From Cydia pomonella (taxonomy: Eukaryota > Arthropoda > Insecta > Lepidoptera > Tortricidae), in assembly GCF_033807575.1 (NCBI RefSeq), contig NC_084704.1:28807968-28871967 (forward strand): a stretch of DNA of 64,000 nucleotides. The letters are read 5' to 3'. The notes under the pieces were generated by a model that saw nothing but the letters and a program-made list of their open reading frames with translations, did no database searches and was not told the origin of the DNA. Position 1 is the first letter of the stretch, and the number at the start of each line of letters is the position of its first letter. A program made the position numbers and the translations under genes. Below, one piece after another: positions 11,256 to 22,854 of the stretch.

Positions 11256-12080
11256 ATGAAAATCACAGTAATAGCAGGGCTTTTAGCCTTGGCCATCGTT
11301 TCATCACGGGCAAGGAACGTAAGCGATTTGAAAGGCGATCAAAATGTGAGTGCGGAGGTGGGTGCCATACTGGGAGACGATTTAGCGGGCGCCGGGACCG
11401 AAGCTCGCGACCAGGCGGTCGCGGGCACCGAGCACAAACATAAGCCCAAGGACAGCCACCACGAGGCAGGCGGCGGCCACGAACACAAGGAGCATCACCA
11501 CAAAGAGGACGGGGAAAAGGGCGACAAGGGATACAAGTCTCACCACCATCACGACAAGGCCGAGCACGGACACCACGAAAAGCACCACCACGAGGGCCAC
11601 CACGGCGAGCACGGTGGACACAAGAAGAAGCACCACGACGAGCATGACCACCACGGAGAGCACCACGAGGCGGCTCACGGGCACAAGGGCGGCAAGTTCG
11701 GACACAAGAAGGGCCACAAGAAGGGCTCCAAGACCACCGGCTTCCACCACAAGTCGCACAAGGACGAGTACCACAAGGAGCACAAGTTCTATGACGACTT
11801 CCACAAGGGCGGCCACCACCACAAGCACGGAGACTTCCACGGCCACCACGACAAGAAGGAAGGCCACCACAAGAAGGGCGGCCACCACGAGAAGGGCCAC
11901 CACGAGAAGCACCATGGCAAGAAGGGCCACCACGACAAGGGCCACTACGATGAGGACCATAAGGGGCACAAGGGCCACCACGGCCACGAGGAGCACCACG
12001 CGCACCACCACGACCACGGCAAGAAGGGCGGCCACGCCGGCGGCAAGGAGCATGGATACAGCCACCACAAAAAGGGCTAA
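11256..12080 (+). CDS. Secreted histidine-rich protein B (274 aa)
   Basis: The ATG follows the intron acceptor by 3 nt and opens a signal peptide (MKITVIAGLLALAIVSS). After the signal, about 45 residues are ordinary and slightly acidic (VSAEVGAILGDDLAGAG). The rest is His/Gly/Lys/Glu-rich and aligns with paralogue A: both have the block (Y/S)HKDEYHK-x-H-x-FYDD and the near-identical tail GHKGHHGHEEHH ... HDHGKKGGH. This shows a tandem duplication with later divergence of the N-terminal part. A role in metal binding or an extracellular matrix is inferred from composition only. No AATAAA was found close to the stop. Confidence 0.85.
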   Translation: MKITVIAGLLALAIVSSRARNVSDLKGDQNVSAEVGAILGDDLAGAGTEARDQAVAGTEHKHKPKDSHHEAGGGHEHKEHHHKEDGEKGDKGYKSHHHHDKAEHGHHEKHHHEGHHGEHGGHKKKHHDEHDHHGEHHEAAHGHKGGKFGHKKGHKKGSKTTGFHHKSHKDEYHKEHKFYDDFHKGGHHHKHGDFHGHHDKKEGHHKKGGHHEKGHHEKHHGKKGHHDKGHYDEDHKGHKGHHGHEEHHAHHHDHGKKGGHAGGKEHGYSHHKKG

Positions 12081-12577
12081 TTACCAAATTTACTTATTCA
12101 TTTTCATTTGTGATAATAATATATATTTTTTTTATGTGTATAAGTCATTTTGCATAATACTAAGTCAGCAAGTATGTAATTTAGATTTAACGGTTAGACT
12201 TAGATCCAAAATTAATTTATTTACCCATTTCGAAAACGTTAACATTAACAACAATTTGTCTGTAGACCTTAAGTGATGCGACGAAGCGTAGTGTGATGAT
12301 CAGCTATGTTGAGATATTGACTAGTTTAATTTGTCTAACTTTACGAATAACAGGATAAAACAGTAAGGCTGTTATTATTAAATGTTGTCTTTTTTATAAT
12401 TATAAATCTTTATTTTGGGTTTCTTTACTAGTTAAAGGTATATTACACTATAAAATCTACTCGGAAAATATTCAAGGATCATCTACAACAAAGGTGAAAT
12501 AGCAAATACACAAACATAATACTCAATACTCAACCTGTAAGCATGATTATTTTATTTTTATGAAATATTTCATCACA

Positions 12578-14618
12578 TTACAAGAGAGCCATGAGCGGAG
12601 CAAGATGGTCAAACTCAATTTTTCAGTGATATTCTTTGTCTTGATATTTTCATCTTGATTGGCAATGAAAATTAGGTTGCCATCATCCCGCCATCCATAT
12701 TTCTTAACCCAGTGTTTTAGAGTAACATCTGAAATAGGAGAAAAGACATAATATGTTTTAGTAAATAGTTAGTAACTGAGTTTGAAACTAGGCAGGTCCA
12801 CACAGAGCGAGCGAGCACGTACATACGAGGCAATTTCCTCACGCACAAACCGACCAGTGTAGACGTGCCTAGGCCTAGGCGACGCGTGCGTTTTCCTCGC
12901 CCGAGCGCGCCACCACGGCCCAGGCACGTCTACATAGACCGGTTTGTGTGTGAGGAAATTGCCTCGCGCGTATGCTCGCTCTGTGTGGACCCGGCTATTG
13001 ACATATAAAATAAAGGTAGCTTTGTTTGAATTCCTTGCTATGGAGTGACAAATCTATATGTATGGTACACAGTTTTGAAACAAACATCTAAAATTAAATC
13101 TTTTACTCTCACTAAACTTTACTGCAAAAAGTGCAAAATTTATGTTATATAATTTTACTGCAAAGATATAAACTAGCTTTTGTGACAATGAATATCATAA
13201 AGTCCAAATACTTCCAGGGATGGTCCAAAATAAACTCAGATATCTTTGATCAGGTGTAAATATTATTTGTCGCAGTTCTGCGGCAAAACATATTGATAAA
13301 AGGAAGAAAAAACTCAGGCAACAACAAAAAGAAGATTGGTATTGATCCTTAATTACCTATTATTTATATAATTATTTATTAGTCTGGCCTAGTGGGTAGT
13401 AACCCTGCCTATGAAGCCCCATCGGCTTTCGGCTATCCTAGTTTTCGAATCCCAATAAGAGCATTTATTTATGTGATGAACACATATATTGGTGTTTTCT
13501 ATGTATATAAGTATGTATTTATCCATATATGTATGTATATCGTCACCTAGTACCCATAGTACAAGATTTATTTAGTTAGGGCTAGGTTGATCTGTTTAGT
13601 ATAAAAAAAAGTTAACAAATTACATATTGAACTTGTGTGTGACTGGACTATAGTTGGTTTGTTTTATAATACAACAATATACTCAAAACTTAATAATATA
13701 CAAAAGTGGTTTACAAGCCTCACCATCAATGCCACCAAGCAAATTGGCCAAGTTGTTCTTCTCAATAGTCTGGAAGGTGATGCCCACAACATGGCAGACA
13801 AACTTGCGGATGGAATCGTGGAAGCCGCTGATGCGGTTGCACAGCTCTGGCATCTGGTGCACACGGTTCCAGAATTGGGCGAAGTCACACTGCTCCAGGA
13901 TGTCAGCTAAATACTTGATTTGTGATATTGTCTCGTTTTCAGGCTATAAACATTAATTAAAATACCAGTTTAGGTAAGTGCACTAAATTATGCTAATATT
14001 TAAATTATATTATACAATATACATATAAGTATCCATCTAAGCAGATTTGTTAGAAACAAAGACCAAACACAACTGCCTACAAACAAAAAACTTATATTTG
14101 GTATGGCACTTAATGGACAGAGCTACATACTACAAATTTAGAATAAACTTTCAACAATAATACTCGTGGAAAGTAAACCTGGTTTGAATGTTAGAGGTTA
14201 ATTAGCAATGCTGTACCCATTTACAATAAAATTTGCATATAAGGGCATAAAATATTAAAAATTGTTAACTTACCACTGATTCAAGAAGTAAACACTTGCA
14301 TAAAGTAAAATCAGTATGCGGGAAGTTCGTCAATGCCTTCAGAAGAATCTGGCAGGTAATATCGGCATTGAATTTCTCCGGATTAAACTGGTACAACTTC
14401 AGCACTGCCAGATTCGCTTCCAGATCGTACGTGTTTTCCCGAGACTGCATATCAACATAGCGTTCCAGAGTCTGCAGATTCGCAGGATTATATCTAAAAA
14501 TTACAAAATAGTTAAGACTGTTTTCAAGGTACTAAAAGATTACACTAGGAAAACAGCGTATTTACCGTTCTATACTTTTCAGTATACTGGCGACAGTTTG
14601 TTTCATTGTTTCTGCCAT
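12578..14618 (-). CDS. eIF3k: Eukaryotic translation initiation factor 3 subunit K, 4 exons
   Basis: eIF3K is the small non-core subunit of the eIF3 complex that docks on the 40S ribosome. The exons on the minus strand are 14618-14566, 14493-14274, 13943-13724 and 12728-12578, all with GT/AG junctions and compatible phases. The start reads MAETMKQTVASILKSIERYN. Exon 2 gives the HAM-type repeats (LQTLERYVDMQ, NTYDLEANLAVLKLYQF). Exon 3 has the winged-helix lead-in FHDSIRKFVCHVVGITFQ. Exon 4 carries WVKKYGW and FIANQDENIKTKNI. Length is about 214-225 aa, near the family's 218. Oddity: the T-run at 12619-12623 (five bases) is one short of what the family's last 14 residues require, so the frame shifts before the C-terminus. 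The intron before exon 4 holds a MITE and a SINE. Confidence 0.93.
12795..12991. mobile_element. Foldback MITE in eIF3K intron 3
   Basis: About 75-bp inverted arms start GGTCCACACAGAGCGAGC and are joined by a short GC-rich centre. The conserved piece 'gaggcaatttcctcac' appears in both arms. No clear target duplication was found. Confidence 0.7.
13383..13600 (+). mobile_element. tRNA-derived SINE in eIF3K intron
   Basis: The head is 'tggcctagtgggtagtaaccctgcctatgaag', with a degenerate B-box 'ttttcgaatcc' at about 13443-13453. This is followed by 'gggcattt'-like and 'atgtatttatccatatatg' tail sequence and 'tacccatagtacaag'. It matches the layout of a common lepidopteran SINE that I know by sequence. 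A second copy lies at 51880-52095. Confidence 0.7.
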
Positions 14619-14734
14619 TTTAGAAATTCTATCGGCTTTAGCTATTTAAAATACTTGTAAAATAGTAAGGTTACGCGTGGCTTCGCCATGCAATAATATC
14701 TAAGAAACGTCAGCTGTCAAAAGTGTCAAATATG

Positions 14735-15146
14735 TTTTTTTTTTTTTATTTATTACGAGCATTGGCAACCAGGCTATCAGCTCAAGCATGAAATACAAAA
14801 GTAACATATAATAAGTACTTTACTTATAACTAATTCACATAAAAATGAGACACGAATCTAATAGTTACATGAGATATTTACAAACTACCTATAGTATGAG
14901 TAACAAATTGATAGATTACAGGATATAATTGTGGATATTTCAAAAGGCCCTCTACTGAATTTGGCAGAACTTGCAAACCAGTATCCATACACATAGCAAC
15001 AAACAATAACCTTTGTAAATTAAATGAAGGACAATGGAAAAAAATATGTTCAAGATCACATACATCAAAATTACAATGTGCACAAACAGCAGAATCACTT
15101 AGCTCTAATCTAAAAAGATGTGCGGGAAAACGAGCATGACCAATGC
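14735..15146 (-). mobile_element. 5'-truncated LINE 3' end with 11-bp TSD
   Basis: The piece is flanked by an exact duplication TGTCAAATATG (14724-14734 and 15147-15157). On the minus strand it reads RFPAHLFRLELSDSAVCAHC then LEHIFFHCP, the C-terminal C-x2-C-x-H-x-C region of a LINE ORF2. The poly-T at 14735-14747 is the poly-A tail on the minus strand. It inserted just upstream of the eIF3K start. Confidence 0.85.
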
Positions 15147-15627
15147 TGTCAAATATGACAACTGTGCATAGACTAAAGGTCTTAGCACATTGTTACAACT
15201 CAACAGCCACTCGACTCAAAATTAAATATTGAAATTAAAGCCTTATCTTGTATGTCCTATAGTACAATGTTTAAATTTAGGTAACTGTCGGGTGGTCTAC
15301 GCGTCGTCCACTCGTCGTCCACTAAGGTGAACCAAAAGTGAGTTGAGTTGGTGTGGAATTGGTATAGTGTGCGAAGACCTTTAGTATAGTATCATAGACT
15401 ATAAAATACTATAAAGGCTAGTCGAGATGGAATTAACAAATCGGTCGATTTGATAACTAGAGTCTGGCTAACCAAATATTGTTGACAGATATTTCCTTGT
15501 TGTATCACCAATTGTCTATGATTTTAAAAAAAGCTAAAAGTCTGTTGTCAATTTATGTCATTCATTTAAATTGTTCGCGGTTTATTTATAAGGGGTTTAT
15601 TTCAGTTTATTTTAAATAATATTAATA

Positions 15628-15960
15628 ATGACTATACCGAAGGAGGTCCGCAAACTATTATTTAACCTCGTAAATAATTACGACAATGTGCGAAGTCGAC
15701 GTGAAGAGTTGTATAACGAAAGACTGCAATGTTTACAAGTCGTAAACAATTTAGTGGGTTGGTGCTCTATTAATATTTTGATACTTTAAGCACTAGTTTT
15801 AACATTTGCCTATAACTTTGATTAAGTACGTGAATTTCTTAATACCTGAATCTCATGAACAGGACAAGTGTGTAAAGACACGGATAAACTAGAAGTTCTG
15901 GAAAATATCAGTAAAATCAAAACATTGGAACGTAACGAGTTACTGAAAACCAATATTTAG
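15628..15960 (+). CDS. Possible small two-exon gene (75 aa)
   Basis: Exon 1 at 15628-15757 reads MTIPKEVRKLLFNLVNNYDN then RSRREELYNERLQCLQVV. A donor G|GTTGGT (weak, but GT) joins in phase to an acceptor CATGAACAG|GAC at 15862/15863. Exon 2 (15863-15960) reads QVCKDTDKLEVLENISKIKT and ends at TAG. The joined protein is charged and helix-prone with heptad-like leucines. It lies head-to-head with eIF3K, about 1 kb apart, with a LINE piece between. I do not recognise the family. The phase match and open exon 2 are the only support, so this is a candidate. Confidence 0.4.
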
Positions 15961-16313
15961 AAGAAATCTGTGGAGTGACTGGTCCGTAGTAATTCGACAT
16001 AAAAATATAAAATATATAAAAATATCTTGGCGAAACATGTCTATACATATATGTCTTTGTACTTTACATAGTGCACATCAACGTATATTTAATTCATTTC
16101 CTTCGGTACCTTACGTGTGCACAGAAAATCAAAAATATTTTCTAGTATCAAAACTATAATTCCTACTACACAAAGTGTGACCAGCTTAAGATTTTTTGAA
16201 TTTCCCGCCAAAAATGTGTGTAATATTTCAGTAGCCAGACTCTATATATTTTATCGTTCATTGGAAGTTCATCAGTGGCAGTTTCGAATATTAAATCTTC
16301 GATTTATCTGCAC

Positions 16314-17472
16314 CAAAGAATATAATACTCACTAGGAGAAGAACGATAAGTCCATACAAAAAAAAATCCTATTCAAAACTTCGTTTAAACTAGTGGCGCT
16401 CTCTTTGTTTCTCAGAACTAAAATTGAAAACCGGTTGAGCCTGGCGGGGTTTGGTAGTAATTATTTAATTATAGGTAGTAATCCAGTTTTAGCTAGTGGT
16501 TCTGGGTTCGATCTCCCGGCGACGGAATATCTTTTTTGTTTTTGTTGGGTATGATTTTCAAATTATCATTCTCAAATATATTTTTATTATTAGATATTAA
16601 TCAAAATCACAGACATTTTTTGTCCTAAGAGATAATTATTTCTATATTTTGAAGTTATTTCAAAATAAAAGGTTGCTTATTTGCTTGTAATATATTTATT
16701 GATTAATTTTCAAAATTAAAAATCTACCGCACATAGTCTCCGCACAGACTCAGTTAAGGTTTAATCCATTGTACTAAACGAAGAAAAAACAATTATTTCA
16801 AGGTAAGAAATATTTTAATCTTAAAATAAAATAAGCGTACTATTGCCAAATTTAAATATATAAATTTAATCTTACCAAGTCCCACGGACGCTATATCCCG
16901 TCCGAAATTAGAATAAAAAATCATCATATATGTAAAATCTAATATTGTTTTAGCTGGCAATTTAGTTTAGACCCCTGGTAGCAATTAGCGAGGTTAGTAA
17001 TTGGGAGATAGGTTATGGACTTATAATATTGTTTAAAATGTGACTGTTTTTTTTAGAGGGTGAACGTAAAAAGATCCTAAAATATAGGAATAAAAACATT
17101 TATAAATTGATAATAACTGTTTTGTTACCTTATATTTTAAAATAATTTCATTATTTCTTAAGATAAATGATGCCTGTGATTTTGATTAATATCTAACATA
17201 ATATTTGTCTATTTGAGAAATGCTAATTTAAAAACCTCACCTCAACAAAAACAAAAAAGAACAAATACAAAAGGAAATTCTGTCGCCGGGATTCGAACTC
17301 AGGGCCATTAGCTAGAACTAGATTACTACCTACAAAACCCCACCAGACTAAACCGGTTGTCAATTTTAGTTCTGAGATACAAAGAGAGCGCCACTAGTAT
17401 AAACGAAGTTTTGAAAGGGGCATTTTTTGTATGGAGTTAACGTTCTTCTCCTAGTGAGTATTGTATTCTTTG
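16314..17472. repeat. 1.16-kb foldback element with tRNA-like box in both arms
   Basis: The left end CAAAGAATATAATACTCACT is matched inverted at 17453-17472. The arms continue through 'actagtggcgctctctttgt', 'ggtagtaatc.agtt.tagct' and a B-box-like 'gagttcgaatcccgg' (left copy 'gggttcgatctcccgg' at about 16504). The inner pair 'gatattaatcaaaatcaca' is at about 16591 and inverted at about 17174. Arms are about 500 bp at roughly 80-85% identity by eye. No transposase is seen. Confidence 0.7.
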
Positions 17473-17646
17473 ATCTCCATGGTCCAGCAGAGCCGCCAAC
17501 CGAGCCAAGAGACGTGTATGTAAACGATGTAAACGGTGGGCTCGTCTCGTAGCTCGGCTCGCCAGTCGTTGGCCTCGCGTCTGGAGCGGTTTTTTGGGCA
17601 CGAGTCAAAAAGGGTCGCGGGGGACGCGCACTTGCTGTTTACATTA

Positions 17647-18141
17647 AGCCCCCTCCAGACTATGCGCGTGAATCGCGGCGCGACTTCACGGAGCGAACAT
17701 ATCGCGACGTTGACCAAGACTCTACACTCGCACAACTTCACGGCGATTTCGCAGTTTGGTTCGCGGCAAGATGGCGACGAAGCGTCAGCTGATCGGATTT
17801 AGTTTGCGGCAAAGCACTTATTCAAAATGGGAACTATCAAATTGATTTTTGGTTGATCAAGTTCGCACCTATTCGCACCGAATATAACCAAGTAGCCACC
17901 ATAGAAGGTTATGACAGTTTAACAGATTAACCGACTCGTGAGCGAATCGCGGCGCGAAGCGATTGCGAATGTGGAGTCTTGCAAGTTCGCGCTTCGCGTC
18001 TCCTTTGACGCGGGCCAAATAACGACAAAAAATGGGGAATAAGGCGTGAACAATCTGCGAAATCAACGCGAGGGCCATCCACACTCGCGTTCAAGGCTTC
18101 GCGCCTCGATTCGCGCACGAGTGACGAGTGTGGAGGGCCCT
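17647..18141 (+). mobile_element. Harbinger-like MITE, copy 2
   Basis: Same family as 6199-6695. Begins AGCCCCCTCCAGAC and ends GGAGGGCCCT. TTA lies on both sides (17644-17646, 18142-18144). Confidence 0.7.
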
Positions 18142-18341
18142 TTATACTGTACTGCTTGTGTTTAAAATTGAATAGCTTGACGAGCTTCGGGGCTGTGACC
18201 GAGACACGAGACGAGCGTCGAGCCGAACCAGGAGGTGAGAGTGTGTACACTAGCGCGAGGAACTCACGAGTTGTGGACGAGACGAGCTGCGAGCCGAGCC
18301 ACGAGCTGCGACTGTAAATCCGCGGTAACAGTACCTTTCAG

Positions 18342-18641
18342 CGCCAATTACATGCACACTTCCCGATAACGGCCCGAAATCGGGACTTATTTCGGGCCTG
18401 ATAATCGTTTTCCATTTCACGGAATATCAACACATCGTTAACAATATTTTAAATGTAAAAAATACTTTATCTCTAGTTGCCAAAAATGTTTAATATTTGA
18501 TATTTTTGCATATGAACCATCTTTTTACATTTCAAATATTTTAAACGATGTGCTGATATTTGGTGAAACGGAAAAATATTCTTTCTCTGGCCCGAAATCG
18601 GGTCTAATACCAGGCCTGATAAAGTGTGGATGTAATTGGCA
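18342..18641. mobile_element. Palindromic MITE
   Basis: The ends 'gccaattacatgcacac' and its near-exact inverse 'gtgtggatgtaattggc' enclose a second inverted pair, 'ggcccgaaatcggg'. About 300 bp in total, non-coding. A related internal segment ('ttttccgtttcacgaaat') occurs at about 21070-21120. Confidence 0.65.
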
Positions 18642-19578
18642 CTTTTATACTAAAAATACGCCGTGAATCACGGGTCACAGGCATCACGCCATTTCGTCTG
18701 AAGGACATGTATCCATCATGCAATAAAAAAAATCACATATAAGTTACTCTATACATCACGGCCCGGAAAACGGGAGATTTCTGTGTTTTTCTTTTTTTTT
18801 ATAGTGTTATGTTTGTTGTAAATCTGTGTGGTAGCGTTATCTAACCTGGTAAGTAGAAATACATGGGAAAGGTATTACTTCTAAGTGAAGTACTTGCCAC
18901 CTTGTCCAAGACGGCATGATGTCGTCAAACCCGTTTGAACCCGGGAGACCCCCGGAAGAGCGCTTACTTGTTTCGAATCCGCCGTTCTGATGGATGTAGT
19001 ATCCGACTCCCCTTAAAAGAGACCGCGCTGACTCCTAATCAGATGATGAGGTTCGCAGTGCCATGCAGTTGATCATCCCGAATGAAGGCACTTATGAAAT
19101 AAATTCTGTCCCCTCTGCCGTTCTGGAATCGCAGTTTTATCTCTCCCAGTTTCAAACCACACCAGACTCGATTAAACTGGACCTTGAAGCAGCGGGTGGA
19201 TTCCCCGGCAGGTTACGAATGGATTACCGGAAGTTTTTTGCTAGATTTTCATGTTATACCAAAAACAGTGCCAAAAACATAGATGCCAATTAATAATTTC
19301 CCAACTCAACAAATAGGTGGTTTGCTATTAAGGAAAAAGATCATTTATCCTTAACGCCTATAGAAACTATCCAATCTTTGCCTCAACAATTAATTAAATT
19401 TCAGACTTAATAATTATCATGTACCTAATCTAGTATAGACCCACGGATCCCACAGTCAAACTGTGCAAACTGTTTTCTGGGACGTTGTATTTTATATTAA
19501 GGCAATATCCATTATATTTTATTGAAAAAAAAAACTTACCAAACATGCTATTTAGGCAACAGTTTGAGGGGGCGTTAT
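18642..19578. other. Interval without recognised gene
   Basis: A 76-codon frame at 19063-19293 has no motif, promoter or splice support that I could see. Otherwise AT-rich. Confidence 0.35.
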
Positions 19579-20339
19579 AATAAGGTGACTGTGGGCAAGA
19601 CCGCCTACAACGACGACGAATTTGAAAGCGTCAAGCGACAAAGTTGGCTTAGGTTCGTAATTATACGTTCCACCATTTATCACATTAAAATTTGATTAAG
19701 TTGGAAAGTCCGTCTATTTCGTCCGCACAAAGACTTTCCTTAAATCAGATTTTACCACTTAAATATTAATACAATTTCATAAGGTATCGATCGATAAATC
19801 CTCACGAACTTGCGCATGATGTTACCTTACTAAATTTTGATATCAGTAAATTAAAATACGTCTTAAAATTAATATTGATCTTTTATTTCGGAAACACAAT
19901 AAATAAGTATGTGTAATTTTATTATCGGCCAATAAAGTTTTACCACCCCATTTACGTTATATAAGCCTTAGTATTAGAAAAATGGTGTTTATTTCGAATC
20001 TAAACCCTATATCAACAAGTTTAAAGTACACTTTTCATTGTCTTGATTCATTCTTTTTAAGAAGTCGACTATGAACCATATAGGCTCCCATAGATTGGCT
20101 GATATCATTACTAGACGGACTTACCTTAAACTGCACGGGAAGACCGTCTAGTTGTCGAATTTTTAAAATTACTATTGTTTTTGCTTAATTTGTTATTAAA
20201 ATGATGTGTCACTATAGCTAAACTATTATTTATTGAATTCTTCATCATATGCGATTATAAGCGGTAACGTAGGTAATTAAAGGAGTTAGATCACTCTAAA
20301 GTAAAAAAAATTGCCGGTCTTGCCCGCAGTCACCTTATT
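19579..20339. mobile_element. Non-autonomous DNA transposon (761 bp)
   Basis: Terminal inverted repeats AATAAGGTGACTG(T/C)GGGC continue to 'aagaccg' at both ends (19579 and 20339). A partial second inverted pair inside includes 'agtccgtct'/'agacggact'. No transposase frame. The TSD is not clear. Confidence 0.65.
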
Positions 20340-21426
20340 CTTATCCTCGGAGTTACACACAATGTTTTTCACCAAATATGTGAAGAAAAACTAAGCGAAA
20401 TAATTCTTAAATACGGTGACATTTCAAACATTAGTCCTACATATTGTAATTTTTTGTCAGGTTAGGTATCGAAGGCACACCCATATGGCATTCAGCCACG
20501 ATTGAAAATTGTGTGCTTAAAAATATATATTTACGGCTATTAAATTAATCAAATTAAATATTTGTAAATATACACACAAATATTAATTTATAAACGTTAG
20601 TATTTTATAAAGTAACACATTATGCCCATGGGCATAATGAAATTTAAGAAAACTATTATGCCAGTGGCCATAATAATTATAGATCATTACATCTCAGTAT
20701 GCTGGCATACTAGAACACAGTTTACAAGCAAGTGTGATGAAAAAAAAATTTTTTTCGCAAAAAAAAAAAATGTTACAAGTGGTACAAGCTTTTATCGCTG
20801 ACTGTACTTTTCTTACCACGAGCAACTAATACTCATCGAGACAATTCTAAAAACCCCAAACACAATTAGGTTGCGTTGTTTCATCACGGCCACCTCCTGT
20901 ATCCATTATCAAGTCACTTCGATGGTACCATAATATTGTATTACATATGTACCTATGCAAATTTTCAGCTCAATCGGGAAGAGATTTGACACTAACATAA
21001 TAATACTCGTAGGGCTAAATAAATCCACACGTTGCACCGGATCCGACGTCGTGCCCGTGCTAGAGTTGTTTTCCGTTTCACGAAATGTCTGCACATCGTT
21101 AAAAAATTTGAAATGTGAAAAAATTCAAGTGCAATAATATCAAACACAAGACACTTACTCCTACTTAGTCCAACAAATATCGCTTGCCATCTAGCGCAGT
21201 AATGCCGCAAGTTTCTTTGGCACTTTTTGACTGGGGGGGGAATGGGGTTGTACATCCTGATCTTGAATTGAGTCAGGCGATTTATTAAATAATTTAGCAG
21301 CCATTACATATAAGCTTTTATTATAATAGGCGGTTTTTACAGGAATTTTTGGGAGTATCTACTATCTCATACTAATTTTGGCAAGTTTTTTTTTCTATTT
21401 TTCGAAAGAGATTTAAATTTTCTTTA
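20340..21426. other. Interval without recognised gene
   Basis: Holds a short palindrome-rich stretch with 'attatgcccatgggcataat' at 20621-20640 and A/T runs at 20738-20770. No coding or terminal-repeat evidence. Confidence 0.35.
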
Positions 21427-21869
21427 GGGCCCTCCACACTCGTGCGCAAATTGAGGCGCGAAGCCGCGAACGCGAGTGTGGAGGGCCCTCGCGTCGATTA
21501 CGCAGATTGTTCACGACTTCGCGCCTTATTCCCCGTTTTTGTCGGTATTTGGCCCGCGTCAAAGGAGACGCGAAGCGCGAGCTTCTCCGAACTGTCATAA
21601 CGTTCTATGGCATCTACTTGGTTATATTGGGTGTGAACTTGATCAACCAAAAATCAATTTGACAGTTCCCAGATTAGTCAGTGCCTAGTAGAATCAGTGC
21701 CTTGCCGCATACTAAATCCGATCAGCTGACGCTTCGGCGCCATCTTGCCGCGAACCAAACTGCGAAATCGCCGTGAAGTTGTGCGAGTGTGGAGTCTACG
21801 TCAACGTCGCGGTATGTTCGCTCCGCGAAGTCACGCCGCGATTCACGCGCATAGTCTGGAGGGGGCTTT
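21427..21869 (-). mobile_element. Harbinger-like MITE, copy 3 (inverted, internally shortened)
   Basis: The inverse of copies 1 and 2, starting GGGCCCTCCACACTCGTGCG and ending GTCTGGAGGGGGC. TTA is adjacent on both sides. About 50 bp of interior is missing relative to copy 1. Confidence 0.65.
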
Positions 21870-21925
21870 TTACAAATATGCACGCTTCCAATATAAACAT
21901 AGAGGGCAGTGTTGGGATACCAAAT

Positions 21926-22550
21926 TTATTGAATAAACGGCTTGCAACTATCAGTATGTCTCGCTCTTGCAATAAATCGAACACATTTCTTTTTTAGAAT
22001 AAACACATCATTTTTATTACATGAATTTCTCCAGTGCAGTAAACCATATCTCAAGATAGACGATACTTGGCCATGATACGCACAGAGTGCAGTATTTTGG
22101 GAAGACATAGTAGAGATTTTCCTAAGAGCATAAACATATTTACGTAGGTTTTTAGAAAGATTATTTGTATGTGATTTCCAGCTACCATGACAGTCTAACA
22201 TCAGTCCAAGAAATTTGATTTCTGTTAGTTCTTGTAATGGAAGATCCTCATATGTTAGTACAATCTCTTTTGGATTTGACTCTGGCAGGTAGAACTGCAT
22301 AAATTTCGTTTTACTTAAGTTAACAATTAGTTGATTCATAGTAAACCATTTCATAACATTGTTTAATGCCAAGTTTTGTCTGTCTTGATAGATATCGCTG
22401 TCATTTCCTGTAACTAAGATAGTTGTATCATCAGCAGAGAGAACAGTACGATTGTTACTTACTTTAGGCAAGTCGTTGATAAATAATAATAAAAATAAGG
22501 GCACCAATATGCTACCCTGCGGTACTCCTTATTCTACTGTTCTATTTATT
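21926..22550 (-). pseudogene. LINE reverse transcriptase palm/thumb fragment
   Basis: On the minus strand the order is PQGSILVPLF, LLFINDLPKVS, the catalytic region as SADDTTI (first residue of the usual F/Y-ADD changed to S), VNLSKTKFMQF, and IKFLGLMLDCHGSWKSH. These are reverse transcriptase blocks 4-7 of a Jockey/I-type LINE. A stop precedes PQGS, and no endonuclease or tail is present. Confidence 0.8.
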
Positions 22551-22555
22551 AACTG

Positions 22556-22770
22556 TTTTAGATATAATATAAGGAACGACGTACCATGAATCCGCCATTT
22601 TGAAAAACTGGATCGACAATTAATTAGGTATATTTAATCATAGAATATGGTCACAAAATTTCACGCGAATCGGTTGAGAATTGCGACCTGTAGAGGAGAA
22701 CATCCGTACAACCGAAAGCAGATTGCCCGAGTCAAAACGTAGACCTTCGCTACGCTTCGGTCAAAAAAAG
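22556..22770 (+). repeat. Common interspersed repeat
   Basis: Contains 'ttcacgcgaatcggttgaga', 'ttgcgacctgtagaggagaa' and 'cgtagaccttcgctacgctt', a block I recall in many moth genomes. Class unknown, non-coding. Confidence 0.5.
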
Positions 22771-22854
22771 ATTATATAATTTTTGTGCATCTGGACTAAT
22801 CACTCACCTTTGTTTTATCGAACCTAGTTACAACAAAACGTGGTATATGTTTGT

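Noticed and set aside
11263..12087. 274- and 228-codon antisense frames over histidine-rich gene B
   Set aside because: Same composition artefact; one is Arg/Gly/Cys-rich, the other Val/Leu-rich, both without independent support.
19063..19293. 76-codon plus frame
   Set aside because: No recognisable motif, splice site, promoter or neighbour; length is within chance expectation.
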